This document shows, piece by piece, positions 8,964-18,381 of a stretch of DNA of 37,064 nt. This DNA is from an uncultured Acidobacteriia bacterium (GTDB lineage Bacteria > Acidobacteriota > Terriglobia > Bryobacterales > Bryobacteraceae): assembly GCA_903892565.1 (NCBI GenBank), contig CAITIX010000360.1:1-37064 (forward strand), read 5' to 3'. How positions within the stretch are numbered: position 1 is the stretch's first letter; each line of letters begins with the position of its first letter. The notes under the pieces were generated by a model that saw only the letters and a program-made list of their open reading frames with translations, did no database searches and was not told where the DNA came from. The translations under genes and the position numbers were made by a program.

Positions 8964-11900
8964 ATGTCCACTTTGAAAACTATCGTGACAAATACAGGCG
9001 CTTCGATAAACCGTTGGCGCGCCTTCGGACGTGACGGAACGTTTCTCGCACTGAAACTTGCCGTCATAGGCACACTGCTAGCGGGATCCGTGTTGGCACA
9101 AACCGTCGGCGGCACCATCACCGGAACCGTCAAAGATCCACAAGGCAGCCTGATCCCGACAACAGCTGTAAAGCTGGTGAACGTCGAGACGGGCGTCACC
9201 ACCGAGCAATTGACAAATAGTGCCGGCATCTATCGTGCCGCGAATCTGCAGCCCGGCCACTACGACGCAACTGTGACGAATCCGGGCTTCTCGACCGGCG
9301 TGCAGCATAACGTCAATCTAAACGTCGGCGCCGAGGTCACCGTAGATTTTGCGCTTACCGTCGCCGGCGTCGCTTCAAGCGTCGAAGTGACCGGCCAAGT
9401 CTCCGCGGTCGATACGGCGTCATCGACACTGACCTACGACGTCTCTGGGACCACAATCCGAGAGCTTCCCTTGAACGGACGCGACTTTACGTCGCTTGCG
9501 GCTCTGCAGCCCGGCGTCGCATCGATGGGCACCACCGGTGGAATCCGCGCGGGCTTGGGCAACAAGTTGAGCATCTCGGGAACGCGCCCGTCGACGAATA
9601 ACTTCTTGTTCGACGGCATCAGCATCAACGATTCCGGCAACAATACCCCAGGCAGTGTCCTTGGTGTAACGCTCGGTGTGGACGCGGTCGAACAGTTCAC
9701 CGTTCTCACCGACACGTTCTCCGCCGAATACGGGCGCGCAGCCGGCGGTGTGGTCAACGCCGTCACGCGATCCGGAACGAACCAATGGCATGGCTCCGCG
9801 TTTTACTTCGGACGCAATAGCGCGCTCGACGCCCATAACTTCTTCGATAAACCAGGTAGCGCCAAACCCGCATTTCGCCGAAGTCAGTTTGGAGGCACCG
9901 CGGGCGGCCCCGTCATTAAGGACAAGACGTTCTGGTTCTTCGACTACGAAGGCATCACGCAGGGCTTGGGAACGACTACGCTTTCGACGGTTCCTTCCGC
10001 AGCACTGCGCTCCGGTCTGTTCGTAAATGGGAACGGCACCGTCACGCAATACACCGTGGATCCGAACGTGGCAAAAGCGCTGGCACTATATCCTTTGCCG
10101 AATGCCGGACTCATCGGAAATGGAAATACGGGAACATTTTCGGGAGTTCTGGATAGCCGGGCGAATGAGAAATATTTTCTCGTGAAGCTCGACCATACGA
10201 TTTCGCCGAAAGACAGCCTGCACGGCAGCTACTTCTGGGATAGCGGCAATACCAGTACGCCCGACGCCTTCCTGAATGAGAGAACAGCGCAAGTATCGAA
10301 ACGTCAGGCGGGTAGTACCGAATACACGCGCACCATCAGCCCCACGGTTCTGAACGTCGCGCGAGTCGGTGTCGCCCGCACGATCTTCACATCCGGCTCC
10401 GTGACGGACATTCTCAATCCGGCGATCAATGACACGAGTCTTGGATTTCTTCCGGGCTTGGACGTCGGAGGCATTGTGGTCTCGGGGCTGACCTCGCTCA
10501 GCGCGGGTCCCAATGCGCTGGACTATAGCTTCGCCAACTACACCTCTTTCCAGGGTTACGATAGCGTGTACATCACCAAGGGGACTCACTCGCTAAAGTT
10601 CGGTGTCAACGCCGAGAGAATGCGCTATAACAGCTCGCAACCAAATCTTTCGGGCGGATCCTGGTCCTATGGTTCGCTGAACGGCTTCATCACAAATGGT
10701 CTGCAGGGAACGAATCCATCGATCACGTTCTCGGCTACGTTCTTGGGTACGAACGACGAACGCGGCATGCGCCAAAGCATCTACGGCGGCTACGCACAGG
10801 ATGACTGGAAAGCGACCAACCGGCTGACGATCAACATGGGATTGCGCTATGAAATCGCGACCATCCCAACCGAGTCCACCAACCGTATCGCGCTTCTCCG
10901 CAATCTCTCGGATAGCGCACCTACCTTGGGACAGGCGATCGACACGAAGAATCCAACGTTGCACAATTTCTCGCCGCGCGTCGGCCTTGCGTGGAATCCT
11001 TTCGGTGACGGGAAGACCGCTATTCGCGCCGGTTTCGGATTCTTCGATAATCTCCCGCTGTTGTATCTCTACGACACGCCGCTGTTCCGATCGTTCCCCT
11101 ACTTCACACAAGGCGTGCTGACGAACGTGACGGCTCCCGGCCTGTATGGCGCGTTTCCCGGAAACGGCTACAAGCTGTTCAGCTCCGGTCAGTTGCGAAC
11201 GGCCTATGTGGATCCAGCGCCTCCCCGCTCCTACACAATGCAGTGGAATTTCAATATTCAACGCCAACTCGGATGGGGATGGACGGTGTCTGCCGGCTAC
11301 GTCGGATCGCGTGGCGTGCATTTGGTGCAGGTGGAACGAAACATGAACACGGTGCAGCCGACGCCTACGCCCTTTGGATATTTCTATGGGCCGACGGCGA
11401 CCTCGCAGAAGCTGAATCCAAATTTCGCGACCATCAACACGACGGACACATGGAACGCGGATGCCCACTATGAAGCTTTACACGTGAGCATGTCTCGTCC
11501 CTTGTTAAAGGGCTTGCAGGTGCAAGGATCGTACGCCTTTGCCAAGAGCATCGACAACTCCTCGTCAACATCGTCGGTGACCGCGGGCACGGGCTACCCG
11601 AGCGCGATCGGAAATCCGGCGCCGCTGTTCCCTGAAATCAACAAGGGACTCTCGGACTACAATCTGCGCAACAACGGAACTCTCAGTCTGGTGTACGACG
11701 TTCCTGGTTGGAATACAAAAATGAAGCCGCTTCACTTTGTGACGAGCGGCTGGGAATCGGGCACCATCTTCCATACGCAAAGCGGATTGCCGTTCACTCC
11801 GGTATTGAGCGCCGATCAAGCCGGTGAAACCAAAGCCGACACGACCGGGACCGCATTGGGCGAACGGCCCAATCTGGTGCTCAGCTCGGATTGCACCAAT

Positions 11901-12254
11901 CCCGTCACCGGCAATATCAACGGCTACGTCAATGCGAGTTGCTACACGTATCCTGCGCCGGTCACCTACAACGGCGTGAAAGGAACGGTGCTTGGCAACG
12001 TCGCACGCAATTCACTGATCGCTCCTGGTCTAACGAACCTGGACTTCTCGCTGATCAAGAACGACAAGATCACCGAGCGTTTCACCACGCAGTTCCGCTT
12101 CGAGTTCTTCAACATCTTGAACCATCCTAATTTTGCCGCACCGGCGACCAGCATCTTCGACGGCAACGGCAACCTGGTCAGCAACTTTGGCCGCATCACG
12201 TCCACCACAAACCAGGGCCGCCAGATTCAGTTCGGCCTGAAGATCCGGTTCTAA
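8964..12254 (+). CDS. TonB-dependent outer-membrane receptor, Oar-like
   Basis: 1096 residues. An extended signal peptide ends near SVLAQ. Residues about 48-130 form a carboxypeptidase-regulatory-like Ig domain (GGTITGTVKDPQGSLIPTTAV). A plug follows with ELPLNGRDFTSLAALQPGV and LFDGISIND, then a beta-barrel with many aromatic-rich strands, ending in Phe (LKIRF) as barrel proteins do. GGAGGA sits about 9 nt before the ATG. Families of this type bind substrates too large for porins and import them using TonB-ExbBD energy; none of those energy genes is in the window. Its position between secreted amidases suggests it takes up their substrate or product, which is inference. No SusD-like partner is present. 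Confidence 0.92.
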   Translation: MSTLKTIVTNTGASINRWRAFGRDGTFLALKLAVIGTLLAGSVLAQTVGGTITGTVKDPQGSLIPTTAVKLVNVETGVTTEQLTNSAGIYRAANLQPGHYDATVTNPGFSTGVQHNVNLNVGAEVTVDFALTVAGVASSVEVTGQVSAVDTASSTLTYDVSGTTIRELPLNGRDFTSLAALQPGVASMGTTGGIRAGLGNKLSISGTRPSTNNFLFDGISINDSGNNTPGSVLGVTLGVDAVEQFTVLTDTFSAEYGRAAGGVVNAVTRSGTNQWHGSAFYFGRNSALDAHNFFDKPGSAKPAFRRSQFGGTAGGPVIKDKTFWFFDYEGITQGLGTTTLSTVPSAALRSGLFVNGNGTVTQYTVDPNVAKALALYPLPNAGLIGNGNTGTFSGVLDSRANEKYFLVKLDHTISPKDSLHGSYFWDSGNTSTPDAFLNERTAQVSKRQAGSTEYTRTISPTVLNVARVGVARTIFTSGSVTDILNPAINDTSLGFLPGLDVGGIVVSGLTSLSAGPNALDYSFANYTSFQGYDSVYITKGTHSLKFGVNAERMRYNSSQPNLSGGSWSYGSLNGFITNGLQGTNPSITFSATFLGTNDERGMRQSIYGGYAQDDWKATNRLTINMGLRYEIATIPTESTNRIALLRNLSDSAPTLGQAIDTKNPTLHNFSPRVGLAWNPFGDGKTAIRAGFGFFDNLPLLYLYDTPLFRSFPYFTQGVLTNVTAPGLYGAFPGNGYKLFSSGQLRTAYVDPAPPRSYTMQWNFNIQRQLGWGWTVSAGYVGSRGVHLVQVERNMNTVQPTPTPFGYFYGPTATSQKLNPNFATINTTDTWNADAHYEALHVSMSRPLLKGLQVQGSYAFAKSIDNSSSTSSVTAGTGYPSAIGNPAPLFPEINKGLSDYNLRNNGTLSLVYDVPGWNTKMKPLHFVTSGWESGTIFHTQSGLPFTPVLSADQAGETKADTTGTALGERPNLVLSSDCTNPVTGNINGYVNASCYTYPAPVTYNGVKGTVLGNVARNSLIAPGLTNLDFSLIKNDKITERFTTQFRFEFFNILNHPNFAAPATSIFDGNGNLVSNFGRITSTTNQGRQIQFGLKIRF

Positions 12255-12264
12255 GGAGACGAAC

Positions 12265-13872
12265 ATGAGAAGATTACGAATTTCCAAGAAGCTCTGTATC
12301 ACGGGTGCGTTAGCCGTTGCGTCTTTACCGGCGTTCGGAGCCAGCGCCGGGGGTGAACCGTTCCAGCTGATGGAAACAACTATCAGCCAGGTACACGCGG
12401 CTTATAAGTCTGGCAAGATGTCGGCGCATCAATTGACGCAGGAGTATCTGGATCGAATCGCCGCTTACGATCAGAAAGGTCCCACGATCAACTGTGTGAT
12501 TTCTCTGAACCCAACGGCGATGGAGGAAGCGGACAAACTCGACGCGGCGTACAAGAAGTCCGGCCCTGTCGGCCCACTGCACGGCATTCCCATCCTGGTG
12601 AAAGACCAGGTGGATGCCGCTGGCATGCCGACAACATTGGGATCGGTTGTGTTCAAAGACTATCGTCCGCCACAGGATTCCTTCGTTGTCGCGAAGCTTC
12701 GCAAAGCGGGCGCGATCATTCTCGGCAAAACCACACTCGGCGAATTAGGCGGTGGCGATTCTTTCGGATCCTTGTATGGCGCAACTCATAACCCCTACGA
12801 TTTGGCGCGTACGGTCGGAGGATCGTCGGGCGGTTCGGGCGCGTGTTTGTCGTCGAATTTTTCCACGGTCGCGGTGGGCGAAGAAGGGTTCGCTTCGATT
12901 CGCAGACCATCCACGTGGAATGACGTCGTGGGTATGCGCCCGACAGCGGGCTTAGCAAGCCGCAGCGGAATGTACGACGGATATCCGTCGCCCGTAGGTT
13001 CGCTCGGTCCAATGGCACGCACTGTGGAAGACTTGGCGAAGTTGCTCGACGTGATGGTCGGCTACGATCCCGAAGATCCGGTCACCGCATTGGGCGTCGG
13101 CCACGTCCCCGAGAGCTACACGAAATCTCTCGATAAGAATGGACTGAAGGGCGCTCGCATCGGCGTCATCCGCGAATCGTTCGGCAACGGATCCGAACCT
13201 TCCTCTGAGGACTTCAAGAAAGTCGATGTCGAGTTCCAGAAGGCCATCGCGGAACTGAAGGCGGCCGGAGCGATTGTTATCGACAACATCGTGATTCCGG
13301 ATCTCAACGCGCTCATTGCGAAGCGAGCCGGGAGCAACGAAGAGTCGGCGGAGAGCCTGAAGACATGGATGGCTCGCAACCCGAACTCTCCTTACAAGAC
13401 GCGCACCGATGTGCAGAACTCGCCGGAAGTTTCGAAGATCCTTCCGCCGTCAAAGGCCGCGCAATGGATGAAGACGCCGGCGGATAATTCCGTGAAATAT
13501 GCGGAATATCTCAAAGCCCGCGATCAGCTTGCGATCAACGTCATGAAGGTTATGGCAGACAACAAGCTGGATGCCATTGTGCACAAGTCCGTGGAACACC
13601 AGCCGACGTTGATCGAAGACGGCATGAATCCGCCGTATGTGAACAGCAAGGGCGTGCCGCATCTCAACACGTTCCTTGTCTATGCGGCGTCGATGACCGT
13701 GCCTGCGGGATTTACGTCCGACAATCTGCCGGTTGGTATTACGTTCTTCGGACGGCCGTATAGCGAGCCAGTGCTCTTGAAGCTGGCATACGCGTATGAG
13801 CAAGCGACGCATCATCGCATTCCTCCGAAGTCCGTACCGGCACTTCCTGCAGTGAGTGCGGCGCTCCACTAG
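12265..13872 (+). CDS. Secreted amidase, canonical amidase-signature enzyme
   Basis: 535 residues with a signal peptide ending near AFGAS. The amidase-signature triad is complete: Lys113 in LVKDQVDAAGMPTTLGS, cis-Ser187 in GGSSGGSG, and nucleophile Ser211 in EEGFASIRRPS. The usual DTGGS before the nucleophile is replaced by EEGFAS. The mature part has only two Cys, unlike the three large paralogs upstream. AAGGAG overlaps the receptor stop codon, so the two genes are co-translated. Nearest described types are secreted amidases and amide-oligomer hydrolases; the substrate cannot be told from sequence. It may finish the breakdown begun by the large enzymes, or act on imported material in the periplasm. 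Confidence 0.9.
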   Translation: MRRLRISKKLCITGALAVASLPAFGASAGGEPFQLMETTISQVHAAYKSGKMSAHQLTQEYLDRIAAYDQKGPTINCVISLNPTAMEEADKLDAAYKKSGPVGPLHGIPILVKDQVDAAGMPTTLGSVVFKDYRPPQDSFVVAKLRKAGAIILGKTTLGELGGGDSFGSLYGATHNPYDLARTVGGSSGGSGACLSSNFSTVAVGEEGFASIRRPSTWNDVVGMRPTAGLASRSGMYDGYPSPVGSLGPMARTVEDLAKLLDVMVGYDPEDPVTALGVGHVPESYTKSLDKNGLKGARIGVIRESFGNGSEPSSEDFKKVDVEFQKAIAELKAAGAIVIDNIVIPDLNALIAKRAGSNEESAESLKTWMARNPNSPYKTRTDVQNSPEVSKILPPSKAAQWMKTPADNSVKYAEYLKARDQLAINVMKVMADNKLDAIVHKSVEHQPTLIEDGMNPPYVNSKGVPHLNTFLVYAASMTVPAGFTSDNLPVGITFFGRPYSEPVLLKLAYAYEQATHHRIPPKSVPALPAVSAALH

Positions 13873-13880
13873 AAGGCAAG

Positions 13881-14909
13881 ATGAAAACGGCGCGCGCAAA
13901 GATTGATTCACGGGATTGGACGACTGCGACGGTACTCATCGCGGTCGTCCTGGCCCTATTCGCGCGCCCATCGCTGGGCGCCCAGGCGCACGGCGGCGCC
14001 ATAGTCGCTATCGTCAATGGCGCGCCCATCCTGCAAGAAGATCTCGACGGCCAATTCGATCTGCAGCAGCAGATTTACGAAAGCAAAACTAACGTCCTCC
14101 AGAAACTGATCTCGAACAAGCTACTGGAACTGGCGGCCAGCAAAAGCGGACAGAGTGTTGATGAATATCTAAAGACCCAGATCGACGCAAAGATCGGACT
14201 ACCGTCCGAGGGCGAACTGCATGGTTTCTATTTCGCGCAAAGGGATCGTTACCAGAAATCATTCGCGGCGGCTCGTGCCGAAGTTGCACGAGATTTGCGC
14301 GATGCCGAAATTCAAGAAGCTCGCAAGGAGTTCGCCGAGAAGTTGCGCGCCGAGGCTAAGGTCGCCATTTTATTGGAAGCGCCGCGCGTGCCCATCAGCA
14401 CCGGAGATTCACCGCGGCGCGGTGCCGAACAGGCGGCGGTGACAGTGACCGAATTCGGCGATTATCAGTGTCCCTTTTGCAGAGGTGTGCAGGAGACACT
14501 GCGCGAAGTGAAAGACAAATACGGAGACAAGGTCGCATTTGTTTTTAAAGACTATCCTCTGCGGGAGATTCATCCGCAGGCGCAGGACGCGGCGGAGGCG
14601 GCGTCCTGCGCGCGCGAGCAGGGACACTTTTGGGAACTTCACGACGCGATGTTCGCTTCGCCAAGCCTGACCCCGGACGTATTGAAGGGACTCGCCACGA
14701 AGAACGACCTCAACGTGGACCAATTTGAGCAGTGCCTGGACACGCACAAGTTCGCCGCGCACATCGATGCCGATCGGGAGCAGGGCTCAAAAATGGGAAT
14801 GTCGGGAACGCCCGCGTTTAACATCAACGGCGTGGTTTTGACCGGAGCCCAGCCGCGTGCCGAATTCGAACGAATCATCGATCAGGAATTGCTGCACGCA
14901 AAACGTTAG
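13881..14909 (+). CDS. Exported DsbA-fold oxidoreductase with SurA-like N-terminal region
   Basis: 342 residues. A single N-terminal hydrophobic segment (ATVLIAVVLALFARPSLG) is a signal peptide or anchor. Residues about 40-160 resemble the SurA/PpiC N-terminal chaperone helices (AIVNGAPILQEDLD, followed by NKLLELAASKSG). Residues about 180-340 are a thioredoxin/DsbA-like domain with catalytic CPFC (C197, C200), a cis-Pro loop SGTPAF and two further Cys (AASCAREQ, FEQCLDT). It should form or shuffle disulfides in the envelope. It starts 8 bp after the small amidase, and three neighbours are exported proteins with 12 Cys each, so they are likely clients. A general DsbA that merely sits here is the alternative. 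Confidence 0.85.
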   Translation: MKTARAKIDSRDWTTATVLIAVVLALFARPSLGAQAHGGAIVAIVNGAPILQEDLDGQFDLQQQIYESKTNVLQKLISNKLLELAASKSGQSVDEYLKTQIDAKIGLPSEGELHGFYFAQRDRYQKSFAAARAEVARDLRDAEIQEARKEFAEKLRAEAKVAILLEAPRVPISTGDSPRRGAEQAAVTVTEFGDYQCPFCRGVQETLREVKDKYGDKVAFVFKDYPLREIHPQAQDAAEAASCAREQGHFWELHDAMFASPSLTPDVLKGLATKNDLNVDQFEQCLDTHKFAAHIDADREQGSKMGMSGTPAFNINGVVLTGAQPRAEFERIIDQELLHAKR

Positions 14910-14986
14910 CGGAGGCGAGCAAGAATCAACGAGCTCCACGATATCTGAAACAAGTCAGAAGGACGCACCGCGAGGAAATCAAATCG

Positions 14987-16441
14987 ATGATGAACCGCAG
15001 CAGAACCAAACCCGCTATCGCCATAGCCACCGGATTTCTTCTTGTGGTCGCGATCCAGCCGTTGCGCAGCGCAGGCAATCCGCCGGATTGGACCAACAAG
15101 GCGGTGGAGGAAAAGATTTGGAAGCTACTGGACGACGGAAAATCCACGTTCGTCTCACTGCCTACGCCGGAGTTCATGTCTCTTGGTGAAGGCTTCGATC
15201 TTCCCGATGGCGGCAAATCCGTTACCGATCTCGCTCTCAAGGCGCCAGGTGGTGCGTTTGATCCGCGCGATGTCGCGAAAATTTCCGCTGAAAAGCTCGG
15301 ATACAAGGCCGAGTGGGTGGTGGAGCGCTACAAGCATTACAACCTCGATTGGGACATCACGGGCTTGAAGCTCACCAGTCTCAATCCTGACGCGAAGAAT
15401 TATCCGTGGTTCATCATCATGAACGGCGGGGCTGCGAACTTCTACGAATTCTTTGTGGATCTGAAGAACCGTCCAGGCTGGGCGCAATTCTTGGCGCAGA
15501 AACTAAACGTCATGATCGTGACGATCCCCGGCAACTTCAAATATGGAGGATGGGAGCAACCGATTGAGAGCCTCAATCGACAACCCCAATACGTGCTCGA
15601 CAAAGATCTCCCCATGCAGGAGGCGGAAGTTCGCAACGTTCTCGTGAATAACCAAGTCGTCATGCATGGACTCAAGAGCCTCATTCTGAAGAACACGCAA
15701 GGCGACATCCTGCTAATTGGCCACTCGACGTCGGGCGAACTCTCGATGCTGTCCTATCAGGATCCGGAACTTGCGGCGCGCCTGAAAGGCCGCTACTTCG
15801 GCTGGGGTAGCGGCGGTCCGGCGAGACTTGCATTGACAAAGGCGATCAAGATTCCGAGTCGCGGCGGTGATGGAGAAGGTGGCGGCGGAGGCAAACGTCC
15901 ACTCGAACTCCTAAGTCGTCGTGATGTGCCGACGTATAGCCACGGATACAGTTGGTTCCTGAATCCTCTGTACGAGCCCGGCATGTCCGTGGCGGATATC
16001 GCTGGCGCGTGGCTTGCCGAGGAGGCTCGCCGACGTCCGCAATTTAAGCAACAGATTCAGGACCTGGAGCACGGCGGCGCCATCGACCAGAAAGGCCGCG
16101 TCGAGGTGGAACTGGCGAACCTACTGAAGAAAAGCGGCAACCCTTGGGGCGTGAATCTCGAGGACGTCGACAAGGATCTATTCGCCACGCACTTCACGCG
16201 CATGGATGGCTACAAGAAGATGGTGTGGACGGTGGCGCACTTCGACCGCAATCATTGGCTGCCGGAGGATCCGATGAAGGCTCCCGAAGTCTACGTTGCG
16301 AATGAGTACCGCCGCGTCAATCCGACCGCGCAGGTCCGGCTGATGGTGTGGGATCCCCACATGACGCATTACGGACATCTGGAGTTGCCCAAGCAACTGG
16401 CAGCCGCAGATTACAGCGTTGTGCGGTGGCTGATGAAGTGA
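14987..16441 (+). CDS. Exported alpha/beta-hydrolase-like protein
   Basis: 484 residues with a signal peptide (AIAIATGFLLVVAIQPLRSAG). The centre carries a nucleophile elbow, LLIGHSTSGE, with Ser247 as likely nucleophile. A preceding strand (NVMIVTIPGNFKYGG) and a C-terminal segment with His candidates (WDPHMTHYGHLELP) fit an alpha/beta hydrolase. The N-terminal 100 residues and a Gly-rich loop (GGDGEGGGGG, near residue 300) match nothing I know. There are no Cys. It lies 77 bp after the DsbA-like gene on the same strand and probably belongs to the same unit. An esterase, lipase or peptidase activity is possible; I cannot name the substrate. GAGGAAA lies about 8-14 nt before the ATG. Confidence 0.7.
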   Translation: MMNRSRTKPAIAIATGFLLVVAIQPLRSAGNPPDWTNKAVEEKIWKLLDDGKSTFVSLPTPEFMSLGEGFDLPDGGKSVTDLALKAPGGAFDPRDVAKISAEKLGYKAEWVVERYKHYNLDWDITGLKLTSLNPDAKNYPWFIIMNGGAANFYEFFVDLKNRPGWAQFLAQKLNVMIVTIPGNFKYGGWEQPIESLNRQPQYVLDKDLPMQEAEVRNVLVNNQVVMHGLKSLILKNTQGDILLIGHSTSGELSMLSYQDPELAARLKGRYFGWGSGGPARLALTKAIKIPSRGGDGEGGGGGKRPLELLSRRDVPTYSHGYSWFLNPLYEPGMSVADIAGAWLAEEARRRPQFKQQIQDLEHGGAIDQKGRVEVELANLLKKSGNPWGVNLEDVDKDLFATHFTRMDGYKKMVWTVAHFDRNHWLPEDPMKAPEVYVANEYRRVNPTAQVRLMVWDPHMTHYGHLELPKQLAAADYSVVRWLMK

Positions 16442-16460
16442 CGCCGCCGGGAGGGCGCGT

Positions 16461-17111
16461 TTACTGAATGTAGGCCGGGCCCCTTCGGGCGATGACCACT
16501 TCAGACGTGCGGTCGTGCGGATATTTCAGCAGCGCTGCATCCGTGGGAGCAAAATCCAAGCGGCTGGAAACCAAGTCATTCACAGAGAGCGAGGATTGAG
16601 CGATTCCGGTTCGCGAGTGCACCATCGTCCCGGCCAGCACATGATACAACTCGTGTGCCAGCACGCGAGCAAGCGCCCGGCCCAGATTGAGATTAGAATT
16701 CTGCCCCGGGCGAGCGGCCAAACTGGAATGCAAAAAGGATTGTACCTGGCCACAATCGATTTCAATGAACGGCAGGACTTCTCCATTGATGGTGCGAGCT
16801 CGACCAAGCGGTAGATCCGCGTTTGGCGCAGAGACAACCCTTTCCTTCTGGCATTGTCCACGAAAATCGACAACCACCAGGTTGCTCATGCTGTCGGAAC
16901 CAGACACGTCGTTTCGGTCTCGCCATTGCAACAAGAGGGAAGAGGGCTCGAGAACGCGCTCGATCTCGTCTTTTATTCCTTGCAGCAGGAAAGCCGGGGC
17001 GGGATCGTTGAATTGATAAACGATGGTGACGGGAGAAGACGTCGCGCTCGTCCCCGAGAATACCGGGGCCGCAGACAAAACGAGAACTGCCGCGCAGAAC
17101 AAGGCGCGCAT
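16461..17111 (-). CDS. Secreted HExxH metalloprotease-like protein
   Basis: 216 residues with a clear signal peptide (MRALFCAAVLVLSAAPVFSG). The motif AHELYHVLAG gives H153, E154 and H157, a zinc-binding HExxH with a catalytic Glu. A third His, H165, lies 8 residues after H157. This resembles the metzincin arrangement HExxHxxGxxH but is two residues longer, so assignment to that clan is not secure. Similar short exported proteins are common in acidobacteria, and I know of no tested function. An AGGAG box lies about 10 nt before the ATG. It is convergent with the hydrolase gene, only 19 bp apart, with no clear terminator between them. Confidence 0.7.
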   Translation of the reverse strand: MRALFCAAVLVLSAAPVFSGTSATSSPVTIVYQFNDPAPAFLLQGIKDEIERVLEPSSLLLQWRDRNDVSGSDSMSNLVVVDFRGQCQKERVVSAPNADLPLGRARTINGEVLPFIEIDCGQVQSFLHSSLAARPGQNSNLNLGRALARVLAHELYHVLAGTMVHSRTGIAQSSLSVNDLVSSRLDFAPTDAALLKYPHDRTSEVVIARRGPAYIQ

Positions 17112-17512
<401 letters not shown>

Positions 17513-17517
17513 GATAC

Positions 17518-17546
17518 ATGGTAGCGAAACGCGACGAAGGCGTCAA
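17518..17546 (-). promoter_or_regulatory. Promoter of the initiator tRNA gene
   Basis: On the minus strand: TTGACG (complement of 17541-17546), a 17-bp spacer and TACCAT (complement of 17518-17523). The start would fall right at the mature tRNA 5' end. The -10 box covers an in-frame ATG of uppS at 17518, which argues against that codon as the uppS start. Confidence 0.65.
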
Positions 17547-17571
17547 ATTTTTCGTACCATGGTCCTTACGC

Positions 17572-18381
17572 ATGCAAGCTCTGCTCGAAGCGATGCGGCC
17601 AGGAAATGAGGAGGATGCGCTCGCTCGGGCGATCGATCCACTACGCCTGCCCGCCCATATCGCCGTCATTATGGACGGCAACGGACGGTGGGCCAAACGC
17701 CGCAATTTGCCGCGCGTGGCGGGCCACAAAGCCGGAATGCGGACGGTGCGCACGGTCATCGAGACCGGCACGCAAATGGGCCTAAAAGCTCTCACTTTGT
17801 ATGCTTTTTCCGTGGAAAACTGGAAGCGGCCGCGCACGGAAGTGGACGTCTTGTGGCGCTTGCTGCGCGCTTATCTGCACACGGAGCTGGCCGAGATCGA
17901 GCGGCAGAACATCCGCCTTACGGCGATCGGCCGCTTGGATGCGCTCCCCGACCAAGTGCGCGCCGAGCTGGATGCGGCCATCAAGAAAACGGCGAACAAT
18001 GCCGGAATGCAGTTAAACTTGGCGATTAACTACGGCGGCCGCGCGGAAATCGTCGACGCCGTGAAACAGTTAGTGGAGGATGCCAAGCACGGCGATATCG
18101 AAATCGACGAGCAGGCGATCTCCGCACGCATGTATTCGGCAGGCACGCCAGATCCGGATCTCTTGATTCGCACCTCGGGCGAAATGCGCGTCAGTAATTT
18201 CCTGCTGTGGCAGATCGCGTACGCAGAATTGTACGTCACCTCGACCTTGTGGCCGGATTTCACACGGGCCGACCTGCTGCGCGCCATTCTGGACTACCAG
18301 AAGCGCGATCGCCGCTTCGGCGGCCTCGCCGGTTCTAGAGAATCGTCCGGCAGCACAGGCGAGGCCCATCGGTCGCTATGA
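17572..18381 (+). CDS. uppS: Undecaprenyl diphosphate synthase
   Basis: 269 residues from ATG 17572. This cis-prenyltransferase condenses farnesyl diphosphate with eight isopentenyl units to make the carrier lipid for peptidoglycan and O-antigen. Signatures: HIAVIMDGNGRWAKRR with the catalytic Asp at residue 35, GHKAGMRTVR, LYAFSVENWKRP, RTSGEMRVSNFLLWQ and YAELYVTSTLWPDF. The frame is open back to an ATG at 17476, but that codon is the tRNA anticodon complement, and ATG 17518 lies in the tRNA promoter. ATG 17572 and ATG 17593 remain; neither has a good ribosome-binding site. A TACCAT box at 17555 would give a nearly leaderless message from 17572. The last four bases overlap cdsA. Confidence 0.9.
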   Translation: MQALLEAMRPGNEEDALARAIDPLRLPAHIAVIMDGNGRWAKRRNLPRVAGHKAGMRTVRTVIETGTQMGLKALTLYAFSVENWKRPRTEVDVLWRLLRAYLHTELAEIERQNIRLTAIGRLDALPDQVRAELDAAIKKTANNAGMQLNLAINYGGRAEIVDAVKQLVEDAKHGDIEIDEQAISARMYSAGTPDPDLLIRTSGEMRVSNFLLWQIAYAELYVTSTLWPDFTRADLLRAILDYQKRDRRFGGLAGSRESSGSTGEAHRSL

